Translations under genes and position numbers: made by a program
Part shown: piece after piece, positions 55,047 to 63,990 of the stretch
Numbering within the stretch: the first letter of the stretch is position 1
Layout: every line of letters begins with the position of its first letter
The notes under the pieces: generated by a model
Database searches by the model: none
Told to the model about the DNA's origin: nothing
The model's input: only the letters and a program-made list of their open reading frames with translations
NCBI RefSeq assembly: GCF_050627025.1
Contig: NZ_CP192473.1
DNA from: Variovorax paradoxus_P
GTDB lineage: Bacteria > Pseudomonadota > Gammaproteobacteria > Burkholderiales > Burkholderiaceae_C
Reading direction: 5' to 3' (one strand)
Length of the DNA: 64,000 nt

Positions 55047-56159
55047 ATGATCTCCACTGCCGCTGCACAACCCCTCCCCGCCGCCTCCGCTCCAACTCAG
55101 GCGGCTTCCTCACCTGCCTTGCCTGCCAGTGCGCCGCAGGCGCCCGTGATTGCACAGACCATTCAGCCGATCATCAACCTTCCAGCCCCGCAGAAGCTGG
55201 AGTGGTACGAGCTACAAGGTGTCTGGCCGTCCATCGCGGCGGTGATCGCAGTCGTTTTGACCGGCATCAGCTTGCACTGGAACACGACTCGGCAACTCCG
55301 ATCGGCACGCAAAGATCTAGAAGACACGCTCAAGGACAGCAACAAGAAAGCAACAGAGGATCGCAAACACACCGCTGACGAAGCGAGCCTTGACCGCAAC
55401 AACGCGATGCAGCGGGCAGCAGAGGACCGCAAGCACGAAGCCGAAATGGCGCAGATGGAAGTGCTGGTCGATGCGAGGCGGGCGATCTACAAGGAAATGC
55501 TTGCCAGCTACCAGAAGGTTCAAGTCTTGATCGGCGGCCTCGCAGACACGCCTTTGGATCAAGTAATCGACCCGGCGCCACTCTCGGCTATGAGCATTCC
55601 TGTGAACGAGGTCTGGATTTGGGGGGAAGTGGATTCCGCCTATCAGGTTCGTGAGCTGTACTCGCAAGTCAACGAGTTCTTCTACGCCGCCTTGGCCAAG
55701 GCCATGATCATCCGAGACCTGCGGACTTCCTTGAGTACAAACGCAAACAACGTCTCGGGGTCGCGCACGCGGCAGGCTCAGCTGGCAGAGCTGATCGAGA
55801 AGAACGAGAACGCTGAAGACCGGATGGACAAGCTTAACGAGTACACGGCCGAGTACAACAGCTTCGCGACCGAGTACAACCATCTGAATGGCTTCATTGC
55901 CGACACTGAAGCGCAAGGAACTGAACTGAGGGGGCGCCTTGCGATCCGCCGGGGCAAGTACACGCAGTTCATCATTGCTCGGCAAGCAGCGATCATGGAT
56001 CAGATCCATCTGGTTATGGCAACCGCCCGGTCGGATGTTGGGCTTAAGGGAGACTTGAGTAAGCTGGAAGCCCAGAGCAAGAACATGAGCGATAGGGTTC
56101 GAGCAGCAATCGAGGCAGCACGGGTGGAAGCCGGCGAATTCGCAATCTTTGGAGGGTGA
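55047..56159 (+). CDS. Membrane-anchored coiled-coil protein
   Basis: 370 residues from ATG 55047 (MISTAAAQPLPAASAPTQAA). A low-complexity P/A-rich N-terminus precedes one membrane helix (GVWPSIAAVIAVVLTGISLHW, near residue 65). A long charged coiled coil follows (RSARKDLEDTLKDSNKKATE; EDRKHTADEASLDRNNAMQR), then helical domains (DARRAIYKEMLASYQKVQVL; LAELIEKNENAEDRMDKLNE). Function unknown; the shape suits a sensor or scaffold in a mobile-element or defence context. Confidence 0.75.
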   Translation: MISTAAAQPLPAASAPTQAASSPALPASAPQAPVIAQTIQPIINLPAPQKLEWYELQGVWPSIAAVIAVVLTGISLHWNTTRQLRSARKDLEDTLKDSNKKATEDRKHTADEASLDRNNAMQRAAEDRKHEAEMAQMEVLVDARRAIYKEMLASYQKVQVLIGGLADTPLDQVIDPAPLSAMSIPVNEVWIWGEVDSAYQVRELYSQVNEFFYAALAKAMIIRDLRTSLSTNANNVSGSRTRQAQLAELIEKNENAEDRMDKLNEYTAEYNSFATEYNHLNGFIADTEAQGTELRGRLAIRRGKYTQFIIARQAAIMDQIHLVMATARSDVGLKGDLSKLEAQSKNMSDRVRAAIEAARVEAGEFAIFGG

Positions 56160-56335
56160 AAAAATTTCGTGTGCACCAGCAGTGCCGTGCCGCTAGGCGA
56201 GTTCGGGGTGTACGCGCTCCTAGTACCGAACGTTTCACCAAATCCTCCTTTCTCAGCAGCCCTCAGGAAGGTGCGTGCTGGCCTGTGAATAGGCTTGTGT
56301 TGCGATCGTCTGCTCGGCCAAGGGAACGGGCTCGC

Positions 56336-56443
56336 TTCACCGCCGACCGCATCGACTAGATCGGTGGAAGAGCGAGGAGGGCGCCCTGCGCCTGCGCTTC
56401 GTGCTCGACTTCTGGTACGCGACGGGCCGCGGCCCAGCGACTC
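56336..56443 (+). pseudogene. Internal fragment of the tyrosine recombinase
   Basis: About 105 bases match 52850-52960 of the intact recombinase at DNA level (TCGGTGG, GAGCGAGGAGGGCGCCC, CTGCGCCTGCGCTTCGTGCT). A TAG replaces a Trp codon and the frame shifts. It corresponds to the region just before the first catalytic Arg. Confidence 0.75.
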
Positions 56444-56835
56444 ACCGCCGACAGCTGAGAATTGCGGAGGGTCTAGTCCGACGGTCTGAGGTTTGTGCAA
56501 AAGATCGGCGGACATTTCTGCACATGCACGAAGGGCGCAGGAGTCCGTCAGGACTTTACTTCGCGTTTGTCCAATGGATTGCTTCACCCATCTCCATGTC
56601 TGCAGAAAGAAGGCGAGCGCAGATGAAGTCGCGAACACATTTGTGCCAAAGCGGCGAACACATTTCTGCAAATAGACGGCTGCTCGGCCGCCTGGATAAC
56701 CGTGGCTTATGCGATTTAACATAACACACATTGTATTTGATGACTCTGTAGCGGCTGATTATTAATGTCGTGTTTTGACCGAATAGAAATGTCGCATTGT
56801 TGTCCCGGTCCAGCTTCTGGATCCGAGGCGCAGCG
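56444..56835. other. Spacer with no supported gene
   Basis: GCAAAAGATCGGCGGACATTT and similar short stretches carry no frame of interest; the 56700-56780 part is AT-rich. Confidence 0.4.
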
Positions 56836-57009
56836 ATGGCAACACCGGCGGCAACTATCACCATGTCGATGCGCGAAGCCGATCGGCTCAAAACGATTCA
56901 GGCGGTGGTCGACCGGACGCTGCTGGTCGGCGCCCGCTGCCATCGTAGATTGCAGAAATTGAATTTCAGCAAGTCGCGCTGGCGAGCCACGGGCACGAGG
57001 CGACGACCG
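56836..57009 (+). pseudogene. Transposase N-terminus, ISNCY-like
   Basis: MATPAATITMSMREADRLKT then IQAVVDRTLLVG matches the start of ISNCY-type transposases (M..READRLK.IQAV), which leads into an HTH. After 30 residues the frame is lost. The rest of the IS is absent. Confidence 0.5.
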
Positions 57010-57172
57010 TAGGTGATTGCGTACGTTCTCGCGCATGAATCGGAACCGGGCGCTCTGTCTAAGGCTCTGCTTGGCGTCAAACGTTCGAGGCAAATCAGTG
57101 CTGAAAACCCGGGCCACCCGCTCGAGGCGACTGCTTCCAGCCAGTCTTTCCAAGGCGGCCGCCTCGGCTCTC

Positions 57173-58027
57173 TCATGCCCAGGGCAACGAGCGATACAGC
57201 CCCAACACTCTGCCCATGGCATCTTCGAACGCCGGGAGTTCACCTTCTACGTCGGACCGCAGATCTTCATAGCCCTTCCTGGCCATGTTCACCACTTCCG
57301 CCGCCTCCATGGCCTTCGCGTCAGGAATGATGCCCTTGGAGGCGCAAGAAGCCGACAAGATGCTGTGGATCTTGGTCAACTCCGCAGGGGAGATGGCCTC
57401 CCCCGACTCCAACAACAACCAGATGTCGTAGACATCCTGGCGCCGGTTTCGCCTCCGGATGGGCTGCTGAAGCAAGGAGCGCATCTTTTCGGCCAGTACA
57501 TTGAGCAACGTGTATGAGCGAATGGTGACTCCCCCATCCAGTTCCAACACCTCCACATCGAAGACGGCCTCGTTGAAGCTGTAGTCGATTTCGACCACGT
57601 GTGCGGAGTTGCCGGCGTTCAGCCGGGCCATGGCGGCCGCATTGGACTTGCTTGCGAACCCGATCTTCAAAGCCAAGTTGTGGTGAGTGCGATTTTCCCC
57701 TTTGGGCTCGACCTTGTATGACTGCAACCGGCACGCCGTACCGTAAGGCAGCCGCTCTTCTGCCGCGAGCAAGCCGTCACGAATATCAGACAGCACGGCC
57801 TCTGCGCTCTCGGTCGTGTACTTGTCGCTTGTGGAAAAGTCCAGGTCCCTCGTGTATCGCGAGCTGTCATAGCGAATGGCCAGCAGCAAACCGCCTTTCA
57901 TGACCATTTTGGCCTGAAGGTGCTGAGAATGGCCAATGCTGTCCAAGATGGTATGCACGGCCTCTCGAAACCCCCGCTGGCCGACGGGTGCCCCCGTCAC
58001 CCATGCCTCGATGTCGACTTCGTTCAA
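57173..58027 (-). CDS. abiEii: AbiEii-family toxin (nucleotidyltransferase)
   Basis: 284 residues from TTG 58027, chosen because TAGGAGTCACC lies directly upstream and follows the antitoxin stop; a longer ATG start at 58087 would overlap the antitoxin. Nucleotidyltransferase motifs: MKGGLLLAIRY (GG motif), RYTRDLDFS (Asp pair), VVEIDYSFNEAVFDVEVLEL (third acid), LNVLAEKMRSLLQQP and RRNRRQDVYDIWLLLESG (Lys/Arg-Asp motif). AbiEii toxins transfer nucleotides to tRNA acceptor ends and stop growth, part of type IV toxin-antitoxin and phage abortive infection. Confidence 0.9.
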   Translation of the reverse strand: MNEVDIEAWVTGAPVGQRGFREAVHTILDSIGHSQHLQAKMVMKGGLLLAIRYDSSRYTRDLDFSTSDKYTTESAEAVLSDIRDGLLAAEERLPYGTACRLQSYKVEPKGENRTHHNLALKIGFASKSNAAAMARLNAGNSAHVVEIDYSFNEAVFDVEVLELDGGVTIRSYTLLNVLAEKMRSLLQQPIRRRNRRQDVYDIWLLLESGEAISPAELTKIHSILSASCASKGIIPDAKAMEAAEVVNMARKGYEDLRSDVEGELPAFEDAMGRVLGLYRSLPWA

Positions 58028-58035
58028 GGTGACTC

Positions 58036-58953
58036 CTAGACGGAATCGGGCGACGCCAAAGACGGCACGTTCAACGAGAGCATCCATCTCTCCGAAAAGA
58101 CCGAGGCGTACTCCTCTTGCGGGTCCAGCTTGCGCGATCCGCCTCGTTGGACTTTCGAAGCCCAGTCATCGATCTGCGGGTCGTTCAGCCCGCACACCTC
58201 TTCCAATAAATAGCCCGCCCGAGCTTGCTCGATCGATTTGCCATGCCTCGACACCTCATCTATGATGAGTCTCAAGTACTTGCTGGCATATTCGCGGTAC
58301 GTGTCTACAACATGCTGCATTCCCCCGCAATACTCGGGCTCGCGCAGCATGTCCAGAAAAGTACGGCCGATCATCGCCACGCGGATGGCTGGCGACTTGA
58401 TGATTTTGAAGGCCCCGCGATGCGATCGGCGCATCAGCTCCACCCTCATGCCATCGACCCGCTCGAACTTTTGGTATCGTAAACTGGGCAATTCCGCAAA
58501 GAGATAGGCTTGGGCCTGCTTTTTCCGGTCCTTGTCCATCCGCGCCGCAGCCTGCTCTTTCCACTCCTTGTCTGGGGGTGTAGAGAGGTAAAGAATCTTG
58601 GAGAACCGATCCGTGATGCCGTGATATTCCATCGCGCTCAGATGGCTGACATAGGCAAAGGGATCGACAGCGCAAGCGACCTCCATCGGCGACGGCTTCA
58701 CGTGGCCAAATAGATGGAAAACCGTTCCCGCCTTGAAGCCCTTGCTTGGGGAGATCAGTCCGAAAGAAGCAAGGCCTCGAACGATCTCTGTATAAACTTC
58801 CGCCGATATTTCAACTCGCAGTGCCACAGCTTGGCCGGCTGCCAGAGAGCCCAACTCATAGTCCGTGATGACCGGCCGTTCCCACTTGCTCAGGCATTCC
58901 TGAAGAGAGCGCGTCAATGCAGCTGCAGGGGTTGAAATCTGATTGCTGACCAT
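58036..58953 (-). CDS. abiEi: AbiEi-family antitoxin and repressor
   Basis: 305 residues (MVSNQISTPAAALTRSLQEC). The N-terminal winged helix (ALRVEISAEVYTEIVRGLAS; FGLISPSKGFKAGTVFHLF) binds DNA, then the AbiEi domain (DPFAYVSHLSAMEYHGITDR, ILYLSTPPDKEW) and a C-terminal region (IRVAMIGRTFLDMLREPEYC; AGYLLEEVCGLNDPQIDDWA). It stops 8 bases before the toxin start. Two long palindromes in front of it match the known double inverted-repeat operators of AbiEi repressors. Confidence 0.9.
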   Translation of the reverse strand: MVSNQISTPAAALTRSLQECLSKWERPVITDYELGSLAAGQAVALRVEISAEVYTEIVRGLASFGLISPSKGFKAGTVFHLFGHVKPSPMEVACAVDPFAYVSHLSAMEYHGITDRFSKILYLSTPPDKEWKEQAAARMDKDRKKQAQAYLFAELPSLRYQKFERVDGMRVELMRRSHRGAFKIIKSPAIRVAMIGRTFLDMLREPEYCGGMQHVVDTYREYASKYLRLIIDEVSRHGKSIEQARAGYLLEEVCGLNDPQIDDWASKVQRGGSRKLDPQEEYASVFSERWMLSLNVPSLASPDSV

Positions 58954-59000
58954 AGCGACATAAAATCTGCGTCCTTAGGACGCAGATTTTATGTCGCTAT
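58952..59000. promoter_or_regulatory. AbiEi operator palindrome 1
   Basis: A perfect 24-bp inverted repeat (arms start ATAGCGACATAAAATC) around a single central base at 58976. It overlaps the first bases of the antitoxin start codon, so repression would also hide the start. Confidence 0.8.
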
Positions 59001-59045
59001 CTCGAACTTGTCAAGACCCGAAGATCTAGGTACTGATAAAGCACC

Positions 59046-59092
59046 AATGTATACGTAAAATACGTCCTAAGGACGTATTTTACGTATACATT
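59046..59092. promoter_or_regulatory. AbiEi operator palindrome 2
   Basis: A perfect 23-bp inverted repeat (arms start AATGTATACGTAAAATAC) centred at 59069, 93 bases from palindrome 1. The two share the inner CGTCCT(A/T)AGGACG core. Placed upstream of the promoter, this fits cooperative binding that bends DNA. Confidence 0.8.
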
Positions 59093-59214
59093 TCTCATTA
59101 GGCAAGCAGATGAACTGTAACGGGATTAGTTTTCAAGCGCTAAATTCATAAAGGCTGGCGTCTTTATGCGGAATGTATCGAATCCCTTTATCCGTTTTCG
59201 TCGGCAACTTCCTA

Positions 59215-59234
59215 TTTTTGCCATATGGCAAAAA
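59215..59234. promoter_or_regulatory. Palindromic operator of the Phd-type antitoxin
   Basis: TTTTTGCCATATGGCAAAAA, a perfect 20-bp palindrome ending 11 bases before the antitoxin start, as expected for autoregulation by a Phd/YefM protein. Confidence 0.75.
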
Positions 59235-59245
59235 AAGAGTAAATC

Positions 59246-59583
59246 ATGGTCGTCGCCCTTCCCCATCTCGATGATCTATCACGTCAGAACGCCTCCCAGG
59301 TGAAGAACCGCTGGGGCGAAGTGGTGCGCCAGGTCCAGCAGTCGGGCAGCGCGGCAGTGACCAACCATTCCACCGTGGAAATGGTGCTGCTGACGGCAGC
59401 CACCTACAACCAGCTGGTGGAAGGCCGAAGGCGCGCGAGCAGTCGGTGCTCGACGAACTCAGACGCCGATTCGACGAGCGACTCGGGGCGCTTCACCAGC
59501 CGCAGGCCGCCGCGCAGGTGAGCGACCTGTTCACCGCAGGGGGCAAGCTGGGGCGTCGCCCCAAGGCGGGCGGCACCTTCTGA
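59246..59583 (+). pseudogene. Phd/YefM-type antitoxin, frameshifted
   Basis: MVVALPHLDDLSRQNASQVK, NRWGEVVRQVQQSGSAAVTN and EMVLLTAATYNQLVE are the Phd/YefM DNA-binding fold. One base is gained or lost near 59433; the tail continues in another frame as REQSVLDELRRRFDERLGAL and ends GRRPKAGGTF at TGA 59583. That TGA overlaps the zeta-toxin ATG (TGATG). The palindrome upstream is its operator. Confidence 0.8.
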
Positions 59584-59632
59584 TGGCGCTGGCCGCGCGC
59601 CCGTTCATCCTGGTACTCGCGGGCGTCAATGG
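59583..59632 (+). pseudogene. Zeta-type toxin, first residues only
   Basis: MALAARPFILVLAGVNG is the start of zeta toxins, ending inside the Walker A (GVNGAGKSS). At about 59633 sequence switches to an opposite-strand recombinase fragment. The kinase that would phosphorylate UDP-GlcNAc precursors is lost. Confidence 0.75.
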
Positions 59633-59899
59633 GCTGGTAAGAGTTCGGTCGGCGGCGCTCTCCTCGGTGAGCTCAAACTGGACCGGTCGCCCGGTCTTTT
59701 GCCGAACCACGTTCGCCCGTGCGGCCGTCCGATCGCCGTTGGCAACATCGCGGACCCGCAGCTTCACCAGGTCGCATGCCCGGAGCTTGCTGTCGATTCC
59801 GAGATTAAAAAGTGCAAGGTCTCGCGTACGACGGGACAACTGGAGCCGAGTGCGGATCGCCCAAATTTCCTTGAGCTTGAAAGGCCGCTTCTGCCTCAC
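59633..59899 (-). pseudogene. Tyrosine recombinase, N-terminal fragment
   Basis: RPFKLKEIWAIRTRLQLSRR, TRDLALFNLGIDSKLRACDL, VKLRVRDV and VVRQKTGRPVQFELTE read as the start of the catalytic domain of a short tyrosine recombinase (Arg in SKLRACDL). It stops at the zeta-toxin junction. It is a different recombinase from those at 20058 and 51762. Confidence 0.75.
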
Positions 59900-60112
59900 G
59901 AGTTTGTCCTTATTCCACGGGGGCCGTGGTGCTGAGACGGTGAGAGCGTCTATGTCGATCTCCTATGCAGGTTGGGGATCGAAACTTTGCGCCAGCGGAG
60001 GCGCATGGAAGGCGAAGCGCAATTCGAAGGCTCGCGAAAGCGGTCATTCGAGAGAAGTGTCTTGAACGTGCCTCCGCTTCTCCTGCATGGCTCCTTGGGG
60101 TCTAATTCCGCC

Positions 60113-60406
60113 ATGTTTCAAGATGACGGCCTCGATGAATTCTCTGCGGCTCTAGCAGCTGCGGGAGTGCGGAGCGAACTATTTCATGACTGCATCCACA
60201 TTCCTTTGTTGGAGGATCAAGGTTTGGTCGAGGTGAAATCTTGGGGCGGCAGAGAGCGCTCCGTGCAGCTCTTCAAGGGAAGAGATTCCCGAGACCTAAC
60301 GGTGGCGCCAGGGGAATTCGAGTGCGAACCGACTGAGGCGGTAGAGCGCCTACTTCAAAGGCTTACGGAATGCGGGGTGCACGCGCAGCCGATAGGCAAA
60401 GAATAG
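60113..60406 (+). CDS. Hypothetical protein
   Basis: 97 residues from ATG 60113 (MFQDDGLDEFSAALAAAGVR), with HDCIHIPLLEDQGLVEVKSW, then a beta-strand pair and a helical tail (AVERLLQRLTECGVHAQPIG). A compact soluble protein; no domain recognised. A longer frame upstream has no better start. Confidence 0.55.
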   Translation: MFQDDGLDEFSAALAAAGVRSELFHDCIHIPLLEDQGLVEVKSWGGRERSVQLFKGRDSRDLTVAPGEFECEPTEAVERLLQRLTECGVHAQPIGKE

Positions 60407-60445
60407 AAGTCCTGCAATGTGTCCAGTCCTGGCCGGCAGCTGGCC

Positions 60446-60919
60446 TCACACTTGAGCGAAGATCAGTTGGATGCCACCCTCGGTCGCCGCAGGCACAGAG
60501 ATGGTCGCCAAGAAGTGCTCTACGCATGGCACCAATTCCCACCCGGCATCGGCGTCGAAGGGTGCCGGCTCACCCGAAGCGTTGTAGATAACTTTGGCGG
60601 TGTTCTCGGCGATAAATAGAAGGCTCTTCAGGGCCGGGTCGACGGCACTGTCTCGCGCTTCGGCCACCAAGGTCATCCTGCGGACCTCATTGAAGGCCGC
60701 ATGCGCGAGCCTCCAATCGGATGGAACTTTTGCCAGCTCCACGACGCGGTCGATGGCAGGCAACGAGGGGCTGTATTGCATGCAGAACATCAAGAGATTC
60801 GCGGCCCAATTGACTCGCTCTTGTGGCTGCATCGGCTCGTAGAGTGCTCGCCCACAGTCCAGAAAGCGCCCTTCTGCCCAGGCTTGCTTCGCTTTGACGA
60901 TCGACAGAGTCTGCTTCAT
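60446..60919 (-). CDS. Hypothetical helical protein
   Basis: 157 residues from ATG 60919 (MKQTLSIVKAKQAWAEGRFL). Repeated helices (QERVNWAANLLMFCMQYSPS; DRVVELAKVPSDWRLAHAAF; DPALKSLLFIAENTAKVIYN) and a beta-rich end (GWELVPCVEHFLATISVPAA). Soluble, unknown. A run of similar-sized unknown genes follows on the same strand, as in clusters of immunity or regulatory proteins. Confidence 0.6.
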   Translation of the reverse strand: MKQTLSIVKAKQAWAEGRFLDCGRALYEPMQPQERVNWAANLLMFCMQYSPSLPAIDRVVELAKVPSDWRLAHAAFNEVRRMTLVAEARDSAVDPALKSLLFIAENTAKVIYNASGEPAPFDADAGWELVPCVEHFLATISVPAATEGGIQLIFAQV

Positions 60920-61083
60920 GCTTGCAACTATGGCATGTTCGCGGAGCCGACGTTCGCAAGAGGCCGCTTTTGGCCGACTGTAGCCGGTCGCAGCCTCGGA
61001 GCTTTGGGCCCTAAGCGATTGTGCAGAATTCTCCGAAGCCGCCCTTCGTTTGGCACTATCTGCACTCAACGAGCAAGCCCAAG

Positions 61084-61230
61084 CTACTCAGCCGTTTCAC
61101 TCTGGGGTCTGCAGATGGTGGCGAGATACGCTTCCTGTTCGACGTACCATGCCGTTGGGCAGTCTTCTTGGTCCCAAGGCTCGTTGCTCTTGTACGTTCC
61201 TCGATCAAGAAAGTCGTAGTAGACATTCAT
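61084..61230 (-). CDS. Short hypothetical protein
   Basis: 48 residues (MNVYYDFLDRGTYKSNEPWD; YVEQEAYLATICRPQ). It reads like a genuine start of a small acidic protein and ends at a TGA-like stop 165 bases downstream of the next frame. Low certainty. Confidence 0.35.
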   Translation of the reverse strand: MNVYYDFLDRGTYKSNEPWDQEDCPTAWYVEQEAYLATICRPQSETAE

Positions 61231-61434
61231 CGCATCAAGATGGCATCTCGCCCAAAACACCCACACGCAGGTGCTCTCGCCAATCAGGCGTCTAGCCGCA
61301 TCGCCGGACGGTCGAGCGCTACGCAACTCTCAAGGCCATCTAGATCAACGCGGATCTCGTGAAGGTAGCCGCTGCGCAATCGAATCCGGTCGTGTGGTGA
61401 CATTGCTCTCATTCGGAAAGTCTGTTTCTGGCCG

Positions 61435-61770
61435 TCAGCTGTTAGGGTAACTATGCAGGCACGGCACATCGGGCAAAGCTGGGAGATCGAAGGAGAGGTT
61501 CGGCTCACGCGAAAACCGGATGGTTCGTTGCTCGGCGACGCCGTAAAGCCGCCCGGTTTCCTCCGCCCATCGAGCAAACAAGTTTGGATCATGCTGACTC
61601 GGGATCGCAAACCCGAAAAGCTCTCGGCCGTCAGGTCGTCGCACGCTGTCGCCCTCTGACCAGCCATAGTTCTTGGCGGCATCATTGGCTTGAATCCAAA
61701 CCGCGAAAAGTTCGCTCACCGCGCGCCAACGTTCGCCTTGTCGCGCCTCTATGAATCCGATGTTTGCCAT
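61435..61770 (-). CDS. Hypothetical protein
   Basis: 111 residues from ATG 61770 (MANIGFIEARQGERWRAVSE); AAAGGA lies 7 bases upstream and sets the start. Contains ELFAVWIQANDAAKNYGWSE, DPNLFARWAEETGRLYGVAE. Soluble, mixed alpha/beta, no domain recognised. Confidence 0.55.
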   Translation of the reverse strand: MANIGFIEARQGERWRAVSELFAVWIQANDAAKNYGWSEGDSVRRPDGRELFGFAIPSQHDPNLFARWAEETGRLYGVAEQRTIRFSREPNLSFDLPALPDVPCLHSYPNS

Positions 61771-61929
61771 TGCTGCGTCCTTTGCTAGCTTTCGGCGGAC
61801 GTGTGGTAAATCGAGCTGTGAATCAGAAATTGGAAGACCATGACGGACGTCCGGTTCGGGTGGGGGCGTCCATCCCATTGGTTCTGGCCGCGATGAGTCG
61901 GCGAGGCGGCCGGGTCGGCGGAGTGAGGC

Positions 61930-62178
61930 TTAGAGTGCAGCCGTGCAACCTTCGGGCTTGAACACCCGCGCGGTCGAACCGGGGTATTTCTCAAGCTTGG
62001 CCGGCGACCGCGAAGGGCGCGGGAGCAATTCACCGCCGCAGTTTGGGCACGTCCCGCCGAGGCGCCGATTTGAGCAATCGCTGCAAAACGTGCACTCGAA
62101 CGAACAGATGCGGGCATCGGCCGAATCCGGCGGCAGATCTCGGTCGCAACACTCACACCCTGGGCGCATTTGAAGCAT
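61930..62178 (-). CDS. DUF1272-family zinc-ribbon protein
   Basis: 82 residues (MLQMRPGCECCDRDLPPDSA). Cysteines fall as CECC, FECTFCSDC and CPNCGGELLPRP, a treble-clef or zinc-ribbon arrangement. The opening ML.MRP.CE(C)CD.DLPPDS and the ending VFKPEGC are diagnostic of DUF1272. Cytoplasmic, function unknown in the family. Confidence 0.92.
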   Translation of the reverse strand: MLQMRPGCECCDRDLPPDSADARICSFECTFCSDCSNRRLGGTCPNCGGELLPRPSRSPAKLEKYPGSTARVFKPEGCTAAL

Positions 62179-62357
62179 GGCAGAACCTCATAAAGCTAGG
62201 TCGCTGGAGCTTAAACGAGGGCGAATTGGGCGACGCCAGCGAGTGTCCGATCCTGGCCGCATTCTGCCGCCGCGGTCAGGGGCCCAGCCGAGCAGGTCGC
62301 CAGCCGGATTCGACGCTCCGAGGCGAATTCGGCCGCAGCTTGGAGGGATCGCTCCTC

Positions 62358-63524
62358 TCAATCGCCTCCAATGGCCGGACGCGGCGCCCAATCGGCGCTG
62401 AGTGGCCTATCAAACAAAGCGCACACGTACGCGCCGAGATCCAGGTTCAAATGCTCGGCGGCAGCAGCAGTTCCTGCGTCGATGCGTCGAACGTGCTTCA
62501 CGAAAAGCTCGAACGTATCCCATGACTTGCCGAACTGCTCTACGAGCGTTCTTGCTAGATCATATGAAAGCATATTCCCGTCGTCCGTCCTTGCAAACGA
62601 CTCGCCAGACCAGAACTGCTGAATCTCAGTGGCCCCCCAGAATCTCAGATGCTTCTCCCGGATCTCCTGAGGCGTATAGAGGCTGCCCATTGATCCGGCC
62701 AATTTGTGTTCGGTATTGACCGCGATACCTTCATCGATCCAGAGCGGTAGGCGCAGGTGGGCGAGTGCGCTATGCGTGAGCTCATGCGCTATGACGGGCT
62801 CGATAGTAGCGAGATCGCCTCGACGTACAACAAAATGCGGACATCCGGCATCGATGAACATGCCGCCACTGAGGGCAAATTCACCTTGATCTGGATAGAA
62901 CACCGCGACGTAGTGATAGTACCAATCCTCATCGTCCAGAACCAACAACACGCTCTTCCCATGGGCTGGAAACTGTCCCAGCTTTCCCAGAACTCGGGTG
63001 ATCCTCGCACGAGTAGTCGACACGTATCGGGCAGCGGCTTTCGCAACGTTCTGTTCTAGTGAAGACAGCACAAAGGCATCTTCTGCTTCGTGCAGCCAGA
63101 AGTGCGGCCCTAGGACGTCTCGTAGATGCAGCAGCCAAGAGCGATGGCTTTGCAGGCGAGCATCAGCCCGATCATCCTCGTTGGAGATGGTATCCAGCCA
63201 GGTATTGACTGCTTGCCAATCGGGGAACGGAAAGCCGTCTAGAGCAACGATGTGGTGCGCGAGCGGAAAGGGTGTGACGCCCCGTGCATGGAGAAGTCCC
63301 TGTGGCCCAGCCACGGAAGGGCCATCAGGGGGCCGTGCCTGAACTTCTTGTTTACGTTCGTACGGTCGGAGGTGCCAATGTGTAAAGAGCGCACCGATGA
63401 ATGGGGTGATCCACACCATGGCGATGTGCATACCCCTATGGTCAAGATTCGTTGCGCGACGAACACGCACGGTTAACCAAACATTCACGGCCAGCAGACA
63501 TGCAGCAAAGAAGAGGAATGACAT
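62358..63524 (-). CDS. Membrane-anchored HExxH metallopeptidase-like protein
   Basis: 388 residues. Two N-terminal hydrophobic segments (MSFLFFAACLLAVNVWLTVR; MHIAMVWITPFIGALF) anchor it; the rest is soluble. The zinc motif VIAHELTHSALAHL (HELTH), followed by WIDEGIA with its glutamate, fits a gluzincin protease. A preceding SGGMFIDAGCPHFVVRRGDL strand adds to the fold. Substrate unknown. It is the last clear gene before the right edge. Confidence 0.8.
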   Translation of the reverse strand: MSFLFFAACLLAVNVWLTVRVRRATNLDHRGMHIAMVWITPFIGALFTHWHLRPYERKQEVQARPPDGPSVAGPQGLLHARGVTPFPLAHHIVALDGFPFPDWQAVNTWLDTISNEDDRADARLQSHRSWLLHLRDVLGPHFWLHEAEDAFVLSSLEQNVAKAAARYVSTTRARITRVLGKLGQFPAHGKSVLLVLDDEDWYYHYVAVFYPDQGEFALSGGMFIDAGCPHFVVRRGDLATIEPVIAHELTHSALAHLRLPLWIDEGIAVNTEHKLAGSMGSLYTPQEIREKHLRFWGATEIQQFWSGESFARTDDGNMLSYDLARTLVEQFGKSWDTFELFVKHVRRIDAGTAAAAEHLNLDLGAYVCALFDRPLSADWAPRPAIGGD

Positions 63525-63741
63525 CGAGCGTTCTTACTCACCGAGGGTATGGCTTTGCATTGTCGCTTGGCTCCGCAATTGCCTGCTTTCTGCCGATTGT
63601 TGACCGCCCGACCGTCAGTGCCACACGCTCTCGATGGCTTCGTTGTTGGGCAGCGACGAAGGTCCGCTACTGGCCGACTACAGCCTGTCGCCCCGGGGGG
63701 CTTCGATCAGGCCAAGCCTAGCAAGCGCCAACAAGAATTGT

Positions 63742-63990
63742 TCATATTCTTGATCTTGCATGCCTTCGACGGCGACGTGCCACAGCGTGATACCACGGGT
63801 TGGGGTGTTCGCACTCAGGAGAGAAGCTGCAACTTAACTCCGGAGCACTGCAAGCGGTGCGTGCAGCAGCCAGAATTTCGTCACAGGCCGAATCAACTTC
63901 ATCGCGGCCGAATGCTTGCACGATCAAACGCAAGGGGACACTTTGTCTCCGCTGCGATGCGTTCGCGCGGGAAAAGCGGAGATTTGTCAT
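63742..63990 (-). CDS. Short hypothetical protein at the right edge
   Basis: 82 residues (MTNLRFSRANASQRRQSVPL), N-terminal half natural (RLIVQAFGRDEVDSACDEIL), C-terminal part low-complexity. Another frame just downstream (MQDQEYEQFLLALARLGLIE) may be its true continuation after a frameshift. Low certainty. Confidence 0.35.
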   Translation of the reverse strand: MTNLRFSRANASQRRQSVPLRLIVQAFGRDEVDSACDEILAAARTACSAPELSCSFSPECEHPNPWYHAVARRRRRHARSRI

